64,000 bases of DNA, taken from contig NZ_QUDV01000008.1 in the NCBI RefSeq assembly GCF_003477705.1, positions 91,790 through 155,789 on the forward strand, written 5' to 3'. The notes under the pieces were generated by a model that worked only from the letters and a program-made list of their open reading frames with translations, was not told where the DNA came from and did not search any database. Positions 16,035-22,330 of this stretch are shown here, piece by piece. The stretch is from Dorea sp. AF36-15AT (GTDB lineage Bacteria; Bacillota; Clostridia; Lachnospirales; Lachnospiraceae). The position numbers and the translations under genes are program-made. How positions within the stretch are numbered: the stretch's first letter is position 1; each line of letters begins with the position of its first letter.

Positions 16035-16262
16035 CTATCCGAGGTCGATATACCTGCCGACCGCATCGGTATACCCTCCATGCGCAATCCTCCGCCCGCT
16101 CGGGTTCTTCCTGACGAATCCCGCTTCCTTGCGGTCGAGATAATAGCGGTGGTTGCACACACGGCACCACCCGGCAAGCTCCCTTCCGCCGCGAACCAAG
16201 TTGAACGCTTCCGCTGGCAGCACACGCCCGCACCTAGGACAGCGCTTCTTTGTTGGCAGCAT
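16035..16262 (-). CDS. Small zinc-finger protein, 75 aa
   Basis: CPRCGRVLP...F...GWCRVCNHRYY forms two Cys pairs, 23 residues apart, like the zinc ribbon found before HNH nucleases and in phage zinc-finger proteins. No HNH core is present. The start at 16,262 is used because longer versions overlap the upstream gene. Last gene of the operon from promoter copy C. Confidence 0.65.
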   Translation of the reverse strand: MLPTKKRCPRCGRVLPAEAFNLVRGGRELAGWCRVCNHRYYLDRKEAGFVRKNPSGRRIAHGGYTDAVGRYIDLG

Positions 16263-16269
16263 CCTTTTC

Positions 16270-16749
16270 CTAAACCTCCTCCCCGGCATCCGTCAGCTCA
16301 TGGACAAGCCATTCCGCTCGAAGCGGTTTCTTCTCTTTTTTCCCGTCGTGCGCGACGTGCAGCCCGTACACGTCATACGACCACGCTCCGGCAATCCCGA
16401 CAATCAACCAATCGCGTCCGTCCCCTCCGTAAAGGGTCTCACCGAACATGACCGGCTTGCCGTCTGCGCAAAGCATCTGCCCCTTCGCCATTCGCTTCTC
16501 TCGCCTGCATTTGCGCTTGTAGACAGCATCAAGGCGTTTGAATGCCCCTCTCTTCGAGTTCTCCATGCTCCTCTGATACTCCCCCTTGAGGTTCAGAAGC
16601 TCTTCCTCAAGATTTGCCGCTTCCGAAGCCGAATCGACCAGACGGTTCAACAGTGCCAATGCCCCGTCCCTCATCGCCCCGTCAAACGCCTGCTCGACGG
16701 CATACCTCAGAAGCCGCACGTCCTTCTCCTCGATTTTCTCCTTGCCCAT
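16270..16749 (-). CDS. Hypothetical protein, 159 aa, coiled-coil then basic
   Basis: The first 70 residues are helical and heptad-like (LLRYAVEQAFDGAM...LLNRLVDSASEAANLEEELL). A cluster KRKCRREKRMAKG follows, then a small mixed domain ending in AEWLVHELTD. No family recognised. The start at 16,749 is six bases after AAGGG. Confidence 0.65.
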   Translation of the reverse strand: MGKEKIEEKDVRLLRYAVEQAFDGAMRDGALALLNRLVDSASEAANLEEELLNLKGEYQRSMENSKRGAFKRLDAVYKRKCRREKRMAKGQMLCADGKPVMFGETLYGGDGRDWLIVGIAGAWSYDVYGLHVAHDGKKEKKPLRAEWLVHELTDAGEEV

Positions 16750-16762
16750 ATTCATCCCTTCT

Positions 16763-17047
16763 CTAGCGCCGTCCGAACGGCTTCCCCATGTCATACCAGC
16801 TTCGTCCCTCGTAGCCGCGTCCGCACCCGTAATGGCCGATGACCCTCCACCCGGAAAGGTCGAGGTCGTAGAGCCTTGTAAGCTCCTCTCCATACGTTCG
16901 CTTTCCCTGCCGCACAAGCTCCTCGTCGCTTGCGTTTATGTACAGTTCCCCGTACCGCTCGAACACGTACTCGACCCGCTTGCCACTACCGATAACATCC
17001 CCTGCGCAGACCTGCCACGGGCGCAGGGGCTTACTCCCCGCGCCCAT
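16763..17047 (-). CDS. Hypothetical protein, 94 aa
   Basis: Begins W-Q-V-C-A-G-D-V-I-G-S-G after a short basic leader, which looks like a small beta-rich fold, and ends WRVIGHYGCGRGYEGRSWY. The start at 17,047 is preceded by GGAGCCGTAAGG and lies just after the upstream stop. No family recognised. Confidence 0.6.
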   Translation of the reverse strand: MGAGSKPLRPWQVCAGDVIGSGKRVEYVFERYGELYINASDEELVRQGKRTYGEELTRLYDLDLSGWRVIGHYGCGRGYEGRSWYDMGKPFGRR

Positions 17048-17049
17048 CC

Positions 17050-17295
17050 TTACGGCTCCAAGTAAATCTCGACCATGATGCAACGCTGCGTCTCGTCCTC
17101 GCAGGAAAGCCAAGACGGGTTCAGTGTGAAAGAACTCACGTCATCCTCCCCATGCTGCAAGACCAGCTCACGTTTGCCAAAGAAAGTCGCTCCCGTTATG
17201 AGTCCAAACTCCCATTCCTCTGGATAATGGACGCGAAAGCGGTAACAATCCCCTTTCAGGCTATCCATCAACTCCTTGACCTTCATTCCTCTCAT
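17050..17295 (-). CDS. Hypothetical protein, 81 aa
   Basis: A small mixed alpha/beta protein (KVKELMDSLKGDCYRFRV...). The ATG overlaps the upstream TGA (ATGA); an internal ATG at 17,286 with GAGAGGA is possible. Member of the seven-gene operon. Confidence 0.6.
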   Translation of the reverse strand: MRGMKVKELMDSLKGDCYRFRVHYPEEWEFGLITGATFFGKRELVLQHGEDDVSSFTLNPSWLSCEDETQRCIMVEIYLEP

Positions 17296-17510
17296 CCCTC
17301 ATCTTTCAGCTCGATACAGATGGTCGGCTCTACTTCCATGAGCGGGAAGATATAGCCGACCTCCCTTTCAAGGATTTGCGGGTGTTCGTCAGGGTAGAAC
17401 TCCTCCGCGTTGCCTAGATAGTGCTCAATCGTAGTACCCGTCGAATCATAGCTTCGAATCGCGATTTCGCCCTGAATGTAAGTCTCCTCGAACAGCTCCC
17501 CGAGCGTCAT
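17292..17510 (-). CDS. Hypothetical protein, 72 aa
   Basis: A very acidic small protein (TLGELFEETYIQGEIAIRSYD...). The start has a strong AGGAGGAAGT site and follows the upstream stop by ten bases. Strong negative charge is common among DNA-mimic anti-defence proteins, but that is only a hint. Confidence 0.6.
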   Translation of the reverse strand: MTLGELFEETYIQGEIAIRSYDSTGTTIEHYLGNAEEFYPDEHPQILEREVGYIFPLMEVEPTICIELKDEG

Positions 17511-17520
17511 ACTTCCTCCT

Positions 17521-17712
17521 CTAGCCGATTCCATGACCAAACAAGCGGGCATCCGTGCAGGCATCCTCAAAAAGACCGTAATCGCCGTCAAACCCGAACC
17601 TATGACAATAGCGCTCGATGAGCCTTTCGTACCTATCGTAGTCCTCATCGGCATATGCCCGGTTCACTCGGTCGATTGCCCTACGGCGCTCCTCCGTGTC
17701 TTTAGGCTGCAT
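17521..17712 (-). CDS. Hypothetical protein, 63 aa
   Basis: Helical and charged (TEERRRAIDRVNRAYADEDYDRYERLIERYCHRF), no family recognised. The ATG lies within the last codons of the upstream gene (11-base overlap) with GGGGAG upstream. Confidence 0.6.
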   Translation of the reverse strand: MQPKDTEERRRAIDRVNRAYADEDYDRYERLIERYCHRFGFDGDYGLFEDACTDARLFGHGIG

Positions 17713-17875
17713 AGCGACTCCCCGCAAGCTCCACGCCGTAACGCGGTGCGATACGGTCGCAGACGGCATCGAGAGCGTCCTCGTCCATCCGTTCCATCAG
17801 CTCTTCGCAAAAACTCTCCCAGCCAATCGCGTCCACGAGGACGTTGACCTTCTCCGTAACATCCAAAGTAGCCAT
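17702..17875 (-). CDS. Small acidic protein, 57 aa
   Basis: First gene of the seven-gene operon. MATLDVTEKVNVLVDAIGW then a helical acidic part with two Cys. Promoter copy C and the conserved GCAGAAGGGACTTCAAG leader lie directly upstream, and the leader decides the start. Function unknown. Confidence 0.6.
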   Translation of the reverse strand: MATLDVTEKVNVLVDAIGWESFCEELMERMDEDALDAVCDRIAPRYGVELAGSRYAA

Positions 17876-17919
17876 CTTGAAGTCCCTTCTGCCTTTGGGA
17901 AGCTCTGCTTGCCGCCCCT

Positions 17920-17963
17920 CTTGCTGTCTATAAATATAGCAGACTGGCATACCAGCAAGCAGA
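17920..17963 (-). promoter_or_regulatory. Conserved promoter copy C (seven-gene operon)
   Basis: Minus-strand TGCTATATT at 17933-17941 within TTGCTGGTATGCCAGTC...TATAGACAGCAAG. About 130 bases around it are almost identical to copy D. Confidence 0.75.
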
Positions 17964-18019
17964 AAAACACGATATGAGCGGGAAACTCCATACCTCCTGC
18001 ATATTATGCATAGCAAAAA

Positions 18020-18039
18020 GGGCACCCTCCCGGATGCCC
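18020..18039 (-). terminator. Array terminator
   Basis: Same GGGCATCC/GGGTGCCC hairpin followed by TTTTTGC on the minus strand, after the gene at 18,055. Confidence 0.75.
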
Positions 18040-18054
18040 CGTGCTGCCGCCGTC

Positions 18055-18336
18055 TCAATCTTCCACGTAATCAATCAAGTCTTCCACGCCATCAATAGCA
18101 GTGGGCTTTTCCAATGTGCCCATCGAATAATCGTAACCGTAGTAATCGGCAACATCTAGGCACGCCTTGAGAACATGCTCGGCAAGATACAGCTCATCGC
18201 TTTCAATCTTTTCGATGGCGAAACGCTTCAAGTCATCGTAGGACGTGATATCGGCACCGTCATCCATGAGCGCAGGAACGATATCGTCCAGCGTTTCCCC
18301 GTTTGCAATCCGCCTGTCAAGCTCCGCACGCTTCAT
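18055..18336 (-). CDS. Hypothetical acidic protein, 93 aa
   Basis: A helical, strongly acidic protein (ELDRRIANGETLDDIVPALMDDGADI... ending DGVEDLIDYVED). A single-gene unit: promoter copy D upstream, terminator downstream. The start follows AGGAAGGGG. Charge and size resemble DNA-mimic inhibitors, but no family is recognised. Confidence 0.65.
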   Translation of the reverse strand: MKRAELDRRIANGETLDDIVPALMDDGADITSYDDLKRFAIEKIESDELYLAEHVLKACLDVADYYGYDYSMGTLEKPTAIDGVEDLIDYVED

Positions 18337-18377
18337 CCTAACCCCTTCCTGCCATGGGCGGCTCCGGTGCCGTCCCT

Positions 18378-18421
18378 CTTGCTGTCTACAAATATAGCAG
18401 GCTGGCATACCAGCAAGCAGG
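18378..18421 (-). promoter_or_regulatory. Conserved promoter copy D
   Basis: Minus-strand TGCTATATT at 18391-18399 in the same context as the other copies. Confidence 0.75.
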
Positions 18422-18477
18422 AAAACACGATATGAGCGGGAAACTCCATACATCCTGCATATTATGCATAGCAAAAA

Positions 18478-18497
18478 GGGCACCCTCCCGGATGCCC
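18478..18497 (-). terminator. Array terminator
   Basis: Same hairpin followed by TTTTTGC on the minus strand, after the gene at 18,511. Confidence 0.75.
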
Positions 18498-18510
18498 TGA
18501 ATGTCCATGG

Positions 18511-18777
18511 CTAACGCCCCACCCTCCAAATCTTTTCCTCGCCCGTGAACGTATCTGTGATTACGCATCTGCCGCCCGCCGCATACTTGACACCATTCGG
18601 CAGCGCTTCCGCCGCCCTGCGGCACCTCGTCCAAAACCTCAGATACCCGTTTCCGCTGAACCCAACGGCAATCTCATCGTCGAACTCATCCATCGCATCT
18701 TCCGCCGGTTCCGATTCCAGATAGAGTACCACGCCGTTTTCGTTCTCTCGTGTGTAGTTGTATCTCGCCATACTCAT
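18511..18777 (-). CDS. Hypothetical protein, 88 aa
   Basis: A mixed, probably beta-rich small protein with an acidic middle (EPAEDAMDEFDDEIAVGFSG) and an RFWTRCRRAAEALP helix. The start at 18,777 follows AAAGGAATC; 18,771 is an alternative. It has a different promoter (18,826-18,850) from its neighbours but the same terminator type. Confidence 0.6.
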   Translation of the reverse strand: MSMARYNYTRENENGVVLYLESEPAEDAMDEFDDEIAVGFSGNGYLRFWTRCRRAAEALPNGVKYAAGGRCVITDTFTGEEKIWRVGR

Positions 18778-18825
18778 GATTCCTTTCCGTCTACTCGGCA
18801 AGCCCGCTAACTTGCCTACCCGATA

Positions 18826-18850
18826 ACCAGTATTATAGCATACCAGCACA
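18826..18850 (-). promoter_or_regulatory. Extended -10 promoter, related to the array promoters
   Basis: Minus-strand GCTGGTATGCTATAATACTGG contains TGCTATAAT (18832-18840). It shares GGTATG and the extended -10 with the array copies but not the flanks. A hairpin GGCAAG/CTTGCC (18,798-18,817) lies in its leader. Confidence 0.6.
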
Positions 18851-18882
18851 CACCACAACGCGAGACTCCACGCCTTCTCCAT

Positions 18883-19160
18883 GGAACTCGGGTCATTAGG
18901 GGCGAGCAGCCCCTAATCTGAGGGAGCGCAGGCGACCGCGACACGGAGAGACCCTGCGAAACCGTGGGGTGTCAAGAAAAGCCAACCTCCCGTCACGGAG
19001 CCACCGACCCTCCTTTCCCCGCCCTCTACCGAGCCGCTGCGGCGTGCCCCGCTTTGCCGCGCCTGCGGCCTATGGTTTCCCGAGAAGAAGGGGTTTTCAA
19101 CATTCCGATGGGCGGAGGGTTCCTAGACTGACCCGGAGCCTGTCGGAATGTTGGAAACCC
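18883..19160. other. Structured non-coding region in the small-gene array
   Basis: No gene is seen. A perfect hairpin TTAGGGGC/GCCCCTAA lies at 18896-18903 and 18909-18916. A G/C-rich stretch follows, then palindrome P1 (19,090-19,161: 18-bp stem with one G-T pair). It could be a transfer or single-strand replication signal or an RNA gene; I cannot decide. Confidence 0.4.
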
Positions 19161-19266
19161 CGGCAGGTCTGTCCCCCGTTTCCGCCAAGTAGAAGGCTTT
19201 TCCGCGCTTTCAATGGCCGGAGGGTTCCTAGCCCGACCCGCAGGCTGTTGGAAGGGTGGGAAAGCC
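19090..19266. repeat. Two long palindromes with a shared apex
   Basis: P1 (19090-19161) and P2 (19195-19266) have different outer stems but the same central motif GGAGGGTTCCTAG-N3-GACCC followed after six bases by CTGT. P2 occurs again in repeat copy 1. A shared apex with changing stems suggests selection on structure. Confidence 0.7.
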
Positions 19267-19365
19267 GCCCCGAGTCCCCGTTCCCGCAACGACCCCGCGC
19301 CTTCACGCCGCCCGCAGGGCGGCTCCCAAAAAGCCAAAGAAAAAGGGCACCCTCCCGGATGCCCT
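19161..19365. repeat. 205-bp exact repeat, copy 2
   Basis: Direct repeat of 15,396-15,600. It contains P2 and, at 19,345-19,364, the minus-strand array terminator that ends the next gene. Confidence 0.9.
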
Positions 19366-19374
19366 TCACTCGAC

Positions 19375-19866
19375 TTAGCAATCCCCGCAATATCCGTCAG
19401 CCCATGCCAGACATTCAGCAGCTCCGCCCTCAAACACGAGATTCCCGTTTTCATCTCCTTCGTAGACCTTGATGTTGATTCTGCTCAGATACTCTTCTGC
19501 GCCGATGCTGACCTTGCCGCCGAAGTTATCGTAAGCGCCCGTGACAACATAGGTGTAGCTCGCAAAGGGCACATTGTCCTCCCCGATGAACTCGATATCG
19601 GCATCCGCCATGCACATCGCCTTGAGGAAATGCTGGCACCAGTTTCGGTTATTGAGAATGCCCCTCTCCACGCTCCCTCCCGAAAAGTCGATATGTTCAG
19701 GCTTGGTTCGCGATGCCACAACGAGCGAGTTGGCGATATCAATGGCATGGCAGCTGGGATAACCGTCCAAGTGGCGATAGAACGTGGCGATGGTCTCCTC
19801 TTCCATCTGATTGCTCTCCCAGTTGAGGACGAGGTTCTTAAGGATGGTGACGGACGGCGTGCTCAT
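19375..19866 (-). CDS. Hypothetical protein, 163 aa
   Basis: An acidic alpha/beta protein with no recognised family. It ends in a Cys-rich AECLAWADGYCGDC tail. Promoter copy E and an AGGAAGGA ribosome site lie directly upstream, and the terminator in repeat copy 2 ends it, so it is a single-gene unit. Confidence 0.65.
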   Translation of the reverse strand: MSTPSVTILKNLVLNWESNQMEEETIATFYRHLDGYPSCHAIDIANSLVVASRTKPEHIDFSGGSVERGILNNRNWCQHFLKAMCMADADIEFIGEDNVPFASYTYVVTGAYDNFGGKVSIGAEEYLSRINIKVYEGDENGNLVFEGGAAECLAWADGYCGDC

Positions 19867-19907
19867 GGTTTTTCCTTCCTGCCATGGGGCGGCTCGGTTG
19901 CCGCTCC

Positions 19908-19951
19908 TTTTGCTGTCTATAAATATAGCAGACCGGCATACTAGCAAGCAG
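19908..19951 (-). promoter_or_regulatory. Conserved promoter copy E
   Basis: Minus-strand TGCTATATT at 19922-19930, same context as copies B-F. Confidence 0.75.
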
Positions 19952-19997
19952 GTGAACCGTACACTCCATATATCCTGCATATAAAAGCGAAGAAAAA

Positions 19998-20017
19998 GGG
20001 CACCCTCTCGGATGCCC
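19998..20017 (-). terminator. Array terminator
   Basis: Same hairpin with one base change, followed by TTTTTCTTC on the minus strand, after the gene at 20,033. Confidence 0.7.
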
Positions 20018-20032
20018 CGTGGTTCCTCTGCC

Positions 20033-20269
20033 CTAATAGTTCACAATCGCCTGATACTCCGGCATACCTTCTGAGAACCCATGCTCGTCTAGCGCATTGT
20101 AAAAGTCTGTCATCTTGCGAACCATGCACCGGTCGCAATACTTGGTAGCAGAGTCGCGCCAGCCCGCAAATGCCGGATTCGACTTGTCCCATTCAGCGCT
20201 GTCACTAAAGATATAGGGACAACAGGAGCAAACATAGTCAATGGCTTCCTCTAACTTCTTGTCCTTCAT
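20033..20269 (-). CDS. Small Cys-rich protein, 78 aa
   Basis: CSCC near residue 14 and CDRC near residue 45 form two Cys pairs, so a zinc site is likely. The motif YCDRCMVRKMTDFYNAL is not one I recognise. A single-gene unit behind promoter copy F; the start follows AGGAAGGA. Confidence 0.65.
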   Translation of the reverse strand: MKDKKLEEAIDYVCSCCPYIFSDSAEWDKSNPAFAGWRDSATKYCDRCMVRKMTDFYNALDEHGFSEGMPEYQAIVNY

Positions 20270-20309
20270 GTTCGTCCTTCCTGCCATGGGGCAGCTCGGT
20301 TGCCGCCCC

Positions 20310-20353
20310 TCTTGCTGTCTATAAATATAGCAGACTGGCATACCAGCAAACAG
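20310..20353 (-). promoter_or_regulatory. Conserved promoter copy F
   Basis: Minus-strand TGCTATATT at 20324-20332. Its leader is the same as in copies B and E. Confidence 0.75.
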
Positions 20354-20415
20354 GCGAACCGTACACTCCTTATATCCTGCATATAAAAGCATGAATGAAC
20401 TTGCCGATATCTTGC

Positions 20416-20757
20416 CTAAATCTTGAACTCGCAACTGCCGTATTCCAAGCGGAAAACATCATCCATGATGCCCTCCTCGCTGTCGGCCACAAGCCTGACG
20501 AGTCGGATGGTCTCATCCTCCGCATCGGAGCACAGGTCGATGATGAAGCCGTCAAATCCCTCCCGCTCACATCTTGAGACCATCCCAATTCCCTTGCAGT
20601 ACGCTTCTGCAACGGCAAAGGCATCAAGCGCAGCTTCTCGACGCTTTATCTTCGCCTTGAAGCTCTCTTCCACCCCGTCACCGCCACTGCAACGACTGAT
20701 GGAAAGCGTGTATCCGTCCATGTCTGTTCCTTTCCCTTCACAAACCACTGCCTGCAT
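20416..20757 (-). CDS. Hypothetical protein, 113 aa
   Basis: A small acidic protein with a basic middle (FKAKIKRREAALDAFAVAEAYC) and an acidic C-terminal half, no family recognised. The start at 20,757 follows AGAAGGGAG; 20,721 (AAAGGA six bases upstream) is equally good and would shorten the protein by 12 residues. Confidence 0.6.
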   Translation of the reverse strand: MQAVVCEGKGTDMDGYTLSISRCSGGDGVEESFKAKIKRREAALDAFAVAEAYCKGIGMVSRCEREGFDGFIIDLCSDAEDETIRLVRLVADSEEGIMDDVFRLEYGSCEFKI

Positions 20758-20779
20758 TTTCGCTCCCTTCTGACTAGCT

Positions 20780-20815
20780 AATAATAAATATAGCAGACCA
20801 CCAAACCACAAATAC
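20780..20815 (-). promoter_or_regulatory. Diverged array promoter copy G
   Basis: Minus-strand GGTTTGGTGGTCTGCTATATT carries the extended -10 at 20787-20795; the upstream half matches the promoter of the XRE gene near 6,280. Confidence 0.6.
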
Positions 20816-20854
20816 GGCAAACCATAAAACCATCATAACAATGCGGAGAAAAAA

Positions 20855-20877
20855 AGGGCTCCCGCACAGGATGCCCC
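20855..20877 (-). terminator. Diverged array terminator
   Basis: GGGC...GCCC hairpin followed by TTTTTTTC on the minus strand, after the membrane protein gene at 20,929. Confidence 0.55.
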
Positions 20878-20928
20878 TTCTCGTTTCCGCTAACGCTGAT
20901 TGAGGAAGACCTTCGATTCCTTGCACCT

Positions 20929-21195
20929 CTATCTGGCACCAAGGAGCGTGATGGAGCCTACACAGCCAACAAGCGCAATAAGAATGCCGAGAACGAAGCC
21001 CGTCGCAAATCCGAATGCCGCCATCTTCGTTCCCTCCGGTCGGTACGGCGCGTTGATGTTCATCAGGGATGCGGCGAGAATCCCGGCGATGCCGCCGAGG
21101 AATCCGAGGAAGAAGAAACCTGCCTTCTGCCCGCTTGTAAGCTCACGCTCCATCGTCATCAGCATCTGGTCTTTCCCTGACTCCTTGGAATACAT
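20929..21195 (-). CDS. Small two-helix membrane protein, 88 aa
   Basis: Two Gly/Ala-rich hydrophobic segments (about 25-45 and 60-82) joined by a loop INAPYRPEG. Start at 21,195 has AAAGGA nine bases upstream; 21,204 is an alternative. Rightmost gene of the leftward array. Confidence 0.6.
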   Translation of the reverse strand: MYSKESGKDQMLMTMERELTSGQKAGFFFLGFLGGIAGILAASLMNINAPYRPEGTKMAAFGFATGFVLGILIALVGCVGSITLLGAR

Positions 21196-21342
21196 CTGCC
21201 CCATTCCTTTCTTTTTCTTCGTAAAATCAGGACGCGATGCCTTCGCCCCTGTTCCGGCACCGCGCCCTGTCGGAATCTTACCATCCTCCGCGCGTTATGG
21301 CACAATCTGTTCAGGGATGCCGTCAAGTAGGAAGGAAGAACC

Positions 21343-21723
21343 ATGGCTACCATTCAAGATTTCGAGGAGCGCATCGAGAAACAGAAGGCGGAACTCGCCA
21401 AACTCGAAGCGAAGAAAAAGGAACTTGAAAAGAAGATTCGCGAGCGGAACCGAAAGTGGCGCTCTCTGGTCACCCATTCCGCTGGTGAAAGTGTGCTCTC
21501 CGCCGTCGGTTGCGCTTGGCAGGAACTCGACCTCGACGCACTCGACCGATTCCTTGCGAGCCATGCAGACGAGGTGAGCGACATGCTCACCGCCCGTGGA
21601 AGCACCCCGGAGGATGCCAAGGCGCGTCTCGATGCACGCAAAAAGAAAACGGCTAAGACGGAGCCTGTCGCTGATGGTGGGTTGCAGGCAGCGGAACCGG
21701 ATAGCGAAAACTCCGACTGGTAA
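21343..21723 (+). CDS. Coiled-coil hypothetical protein, 126 aa
   Basis: The N-terminal 45 residues are a strong charged coiled coil (FEERIEKQKAELAKLEAKKKEL). A small globular part and a Lys/Glu-rich tail follow. Similar short proteins occur in mobile elements of gut bacteria, but I cannot name a function. RBS AGGAAGGA precedes the ATG. First rightward gene of the replication side. Confidence 0.65.
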   Translation: MATIQDFEERIEKQKAELAKLEAKKKELEKKIRERNRKWRSLVTHSAGESVLSAVGCAWQELDLDALDRFLASHADEVSDMLTARGSTPEDAKARLDARKKKTAKTEPVADGGLQAAEPDSENSDW

Positions 21724-21725
21724 CA

Positions 21726-21766
21726 GAAAAGGGAGCCGTGTGACCGAAATCACAGGCTCCCTTTTC
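21726..21766 (+). terminator. Strong terminator
   Basis: Perfect 12-bp stem GAAAAGGGAGCC/GGCTCCCTTTTC with inner GTG..CAC pairing and a T-run. Confidence 0.85.
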
Positions 21767-21976
21767 TCCTGCCCGCACTCCGAGATAAAAGCAACAGGCA
21801 GAAAGGACTTTCGCTACTGTAGCACAGCGCACCGCCGCACGGGACGCGAATCTGGCAGAACCATCTGAAAACGCGTGTCTAATTGTGAAAGAAGCATGAA
21901 ATCTGGCTGGAAAAGTCCACAAAACAGGACAGATATAGTAAAACATAATCACAGATTGCAAGCAGAAAGGAACACC

Positions 21977-22330
21977 ATGGATTTCAGCAGCTACTACTAC
22001 TACATCCCCTTGAACTTCTACGAGACACCTGAGATGACGCTCATCGACCATGAGCCGAATGGGGATTCCGCAACCGTACTCGTCCTCGCCCTGGCTAAAA
22101 TCCACACGCGCACAGTCACGAAAAACGATGACGGCACGTTCACCATCGTGACCGATGACGGCACGTTCACGGATACCGAAGTCATGGATATGCTCTCCTC
22201 CTTCGGCTACCGGGCGAATCACGCCAAGTACACTCATGCCCTCGCGGTTGTCGCGAGGTTCCCACCCTTCGACCACCTCGCCTACTCCGAAGCCGAACGC
22301 GATAAGAAGACCCCGGAGGTGTACCAATGA
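21977..22330 (+). CDS. Hypothetical protein upstream of rep, 117 aa
   Basis: Starts with DFSSYYYYIPLNFYETPEM, an aromatic leader also common in phage-type replication proteins, and has a duplicated DDGTFT motif. The start at 21,977 follows AGAAAGGA. Its stop overlaps the rep start (ATGA), so both are translated together; an accessory replication role is inferred. Confidence 0.65.
   Translation: MDFSSYYYYIPLNFYETPEMTLIDHEPNGDSATVLVLALAKIHTRTVTKNDDGTFTIVTDDGTFTDTEVMDMLSSFGYRANHAKYTHALAVVARFPPFDHLAYSEAERDKKTPEVYQ

Noticed and set aside
14960..20815. CRISPR array
   Set aside because: The repeated blocks are spaced by whole genes, vary in their flanks and carry promoter and ribosome-site features.
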